A DNA stretch of 64,000 bases from CG1-02-35-72 sp045046885 (GTDB lineage: Bacteria > Bacteroidota > Bacteroidia > Flavobacteriales > Flavobacteriaceae), in assembly GCA_045046885.1 (NCBI GenBank), contig JASFYX010000004.1, positions 66,854-130,853 of the forward strand, written 5' to 3'. Below are positions 62,254-64,000 of this stretch, in pieces (the first letter of the stretch is position 1; every line of letters begins with the position of its first letter). The position numbers and the translations under genes are program-made. The notes beneath the pieces were generated by a model. That model had not been told where the DNA came from and made no database searches. It worked only from the letters and a program-made list of their open reading frames with translations.

Positions 62254-62850
62254 CTATTTATTGTTTGTAATTGTTTTTATTTTTTCGGCAGAAAAGGTAC
62301 ATAAATTTTCAAAAAAAGCGGTAAAATCTGATTCAAAATCGCTGTAATGCAAATTTAAATCAGCTATTGCCAAATGCATCTGCGATTTAAGTTGTGTCCG
62401 TTTGTTCATCCCGACAAGGGTTTTTTCTATGCCGTCAATTTCAGCGTAGTTAAGTAACCAATTGTCATTGATTAAATATGTGAGAAATTTTTTGACGGGT
62501 GTTGGTAAATAATTGGGGTTGTATTGCAGTAATTTATAAAACGATTGTGTATAATCGGCTAAGGGCGTTTTGTGATAAGTATGCCAATTTTTAGCCAAAA
62601 AATGATCGTAAAAAATATCTATAATAATACCATTGTAATGTCGGTATCTGTTGTGTAAGCGGCGTTTGCTTTGTTTGACGATAGGATGCGCATCTGTAAA
62701 AGCATCTATTTGACGGTGTAAAAAAATACCTTGTTGTATGGGTATAGGCAAGTGTGTAAAGCGATTGGCTTTGATAAAATCGGCTATAAAATTGCCAATT
62801 TGCAAATACGGATTGTCGTTTGACAAATAAATATGCGCTAAAAAATTCAC
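62254..62850 (-). CDS. acpH: acyl carrier protein phosphodiesterase-like (AcpH)
   Basis: A 198-residue helical HD-type phosphohydrolase. MNFLAHIYLSND opens the family; GNFIADFIK, GIFLHRQIDAFTDAHP and IDIFYDHFLAKNW carry the metal ligands. AcpH removes phosphopantetheine from holo-ACP; many Bacteroidota members are untested. It is followed at 5 bases by ggt, with no functional link evident. Confidence 0.9.
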   Translation of the reverse strand: MNFLAHIYLSNDNPYLQIGNFIADFIKANRFTHLPIPIQQGIFLHRQIDAFTDAHPIVKQSKRRLHNRYRHYNGIIIDIFYDHFLAKNWHTYHKTPLADYTQSFYKLLQYNPNYLPTPVKKFLTYLINDNWLLNYAEIDGIEKTLVGMNKRTQLKSQMHLAIADLNLHYSDFESDFTAFFENLCTFSAEKIKTITNNK

Positions 62851-62860
62851 TTAATAAAGG

Positions 62861-62894
62861 TATAAAAAAAGTCCGCTTTAAAAAAGCAGACTTT
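62861..62894 (-). terminator. dnaN terminator
   Basis: On the minus strand AAAGTCTGCTTT pairs with AAAGCGGACTTT (one mismatch), followed by a run of T. It lies about 70 bases after the dnaN stop, just before acpH. Confidence 0.8.
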
Positions 62895-62918
62895 AAATTT
62901 TATATTTTGTTTTTCAAA

Positions 62919-62951
62919 TGTTTACATTTCGACTGCGCTCAATGTAACATT
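62919..62951. repeat. inverted copy of the GAGCGCAGTCGAAATGT repeat
   Basis: ACATTTCGACTGCGCTCAATGTAACAT, the reverse of the CTGAGCG-AGTCGAA family, lies between dnaN and its terminator with ATGT/ACAT ends that can pair. Confidence 0.65.
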
Positions 62952-62961
62952 AAAAAAATTA

Positions 62962-64000
62962 TCAACTATTCAACATCACCGGCATAACGAGCATTGTAAT
63001 GGTTTCGCCATCATCTAAATCGTCTAAAGGTGTTAAGATACCGGCACGATTGGGTAAAGACATTTCGAGCATAATATTTTCTGAGTTCAAGTTACTCAAC
63101 ATTTCTACTAAGAAACGAGAGTTAAACCCAATTTCCATATCATTACCGTCATAACTACACATTAAACGTTCGTTGGCTTTGTTAGAATAATCTAAATCTT
63201 CGGCAGAAATATTGAGTTCAGTACCTGCCATTTTTAAACGTATTTGATGTGTTGTTTTACTTGAAAAGATAGAAACACGTCTTACAGAATTTAAGAAAGC
63301 ATTGCGATCTAAAGTCAGTTTATTCGGATTTTCTTTTGGGATAACGGCTTCGTAGTTGGGGTATTTTCCGTCAATCAGACGACATACCAAAACCATATTA
63401 TTAAAAGTAAACTTGGCGTTGGCCTCGTTGTATTCAACCGTTACTTCATCTTCGTCAACATTCGATAAAATATTTTTTAAGATAGTCAAAGGTTTTTTAG
63501 GCATAATAAATTCAGCCGACTCAGAAGCCGTAATATCGGTACGTTCGTATTTCACTAATTTATGGGCATCTGTGGCGACAAAAATTAAACCTTCGGGACT
63601 AAACTGAAAAAAGACACCACTCATAACAGGACGTAAATCGTCGTTACCGGCAGCGAAAATTGTTTTGTTAATTGCTGTTGCTAAAATACCTCCGGCTAAA
63701 TTAAGCGTGCTAGGCGCGTCTAAACTCACGGCTTTAGGAAACTCTTCGCCATCGGCAAAAGCCAAGGCGTATTTACCACTTTCTGAACTTATTTCAATTG
63801 TATTATTATCGCCTACAACAAAAGTTAAAGGTTGTTCAGGAAAAGTTTTTAAAGTATCTAATAACAATTTGGCCGGTACGGCAATGGCGCCACTTTCGTC
63901 TGTATCTACATCTAAGCTTGCACTCATAGTAGTTTCTAAATCAGACGCCGATATTTTTAAAGTATTTTCTGATAATTCAAACAAAAAATTATCTAAAATT
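62962..64000 (-). CDS. dnaN: DNA polymerase III beta sliding clamp (N-terminus outside window)
   Basis: 346 residues of a clamp that is usually about 370. The frame runs off the right edge, where codons read ILDNFLFELSENT, so the first 25 or so residues lie outside. Three clamp domains are recognisable: LEITMSASLDV-like ETTMSASLDV, FAAGNDDLRPVMSGVFFQF, and FNSRFLVEMLSNL near the end with the final MLVMPVMLNS. The clamp tethers the replicase to DNA. Confidence 0.97.
   Translation of the reverse strand, partial: ILDNFLFELSENTLKISASDLETTMSASLDVDTDESGAIAVPAKLLLDTLKTFPEQPLTFVVGDNNTIEISSESGKYALAFADGEEFPKAVSLDAPSTLNLAGGILATAINKTIFAAGNDDLRPVMSGVFFQFSPEGLIFVATDAHKLVKYERTDITASESAEFIMPKKPLTILKNILSNVDEDEVTVEYNEANAKFTFNNMVLVCRLIDGKYPNYEAVIPKENPNKLTLDRNAFLNSVRRVSIFSSKTTHQIRLKMAGTELNISAEDLDYSNKANERLMCSYDGNDMEIGFNSRFLVEMLSNLNSENIMLEMSLPNRAGILTPLDDLDDGETITMLVMPVMLNS

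Overview
The window is an AT-rich chromosomal segment from a member of the Bacteroidota, most likely family Flavobacteriaceae. The evidence is: a secreted nuclease ending in a type IX secretion (T9SS) sorting domain; TonB-dependent receptors with carboxypeptidase-regulatory-like N-termini; a CBM9-like/DUF5916 protein; a TamB-type protein next to tsaD; Bacteroidota-type promoters (TAnnTTTG, sometimes with an upstream TTG); and the absence of clear Shine-Dalgarno sequences. No rRNA, tRNA, CRISPR array or prophage was seen. Both ends cut a gene: comM/yifB at the left and dnaN at the right.

Layout. 1-6 kb: end of comM, a TIMP/NTR-like secreted protein, a cbpA-cbpM chaperone pair, a GNAT acetyltransferase, a cytochrome c'-like lipoprotein and a DUF5916 protein. 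6-12.9 kb: a leftward run tsaD > M1 aminopeptidase > beta-propeller protein > RsmB-like methyltransferase > secreted endonuclease I. 13-20.6 kb: tamB, then pfkA-gapA and an HMG-CoA-lyase-like gene. 20.6-34.1 kb: a DEAD-box helicase, a TlpA-like lipoprotein, an ABC-F ATPase, a DPP-IV-like peptidase, an ECF sigma/anti-sigma/Spy-like operon, and an M23 peptidase with a TonB receptor. 34.2-38 kb: a cell-division and RNA block (coiled-coil protein, zapA, 6S RNA, rny), then xerD and aroQ. 38-46.5 kb: histidine catabolism (ftcD, hutI), a thioredoxin, an Asp/Asn hydroxylase and pta-ackA. 50.2-64 kb: guanine deaminase, fumC, a second TonB-type receptor, arsC, tatD, ogt, a giant outer-membrane protein, ggt, acpH and dnaN.

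The accessory part is 46.5-50.2 kb. Two single-gene inserts lie between ackA and the deaminase gene: a functionally uncharacterised PD-(D/E)XK-like protein and a class II Fic AMP-transferase. Fic is bracketed by a 229-bp direct repeat (about 93 percent identical, no gaps) that carries the last 17 codons of the neighbouring deaminase plus a long-hairpin repeat. Weaker homology extends the repeat to the 5' side of both accessory genes. Downstream of the PD-(D/E)XK gene lies a 105-bp inverted-repeat structure somewhat like an integron attC site. Together these look like a locus where single genes are added behind guaD, and this is the most novel feature of the window.

Other points are a LacI-like palindrome shared by the pfkA-gapA and hutI/pta-ackA upstream regions, 6S RNA between zapA and rny, and two small genes of 54 and 32 codons. 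Several ORFs need start corrections (pta, hutI, the beta-propeller protein, the coiled-coil gene). Coordinates are from direct reading; family names are from recognised motifs, with no database search.
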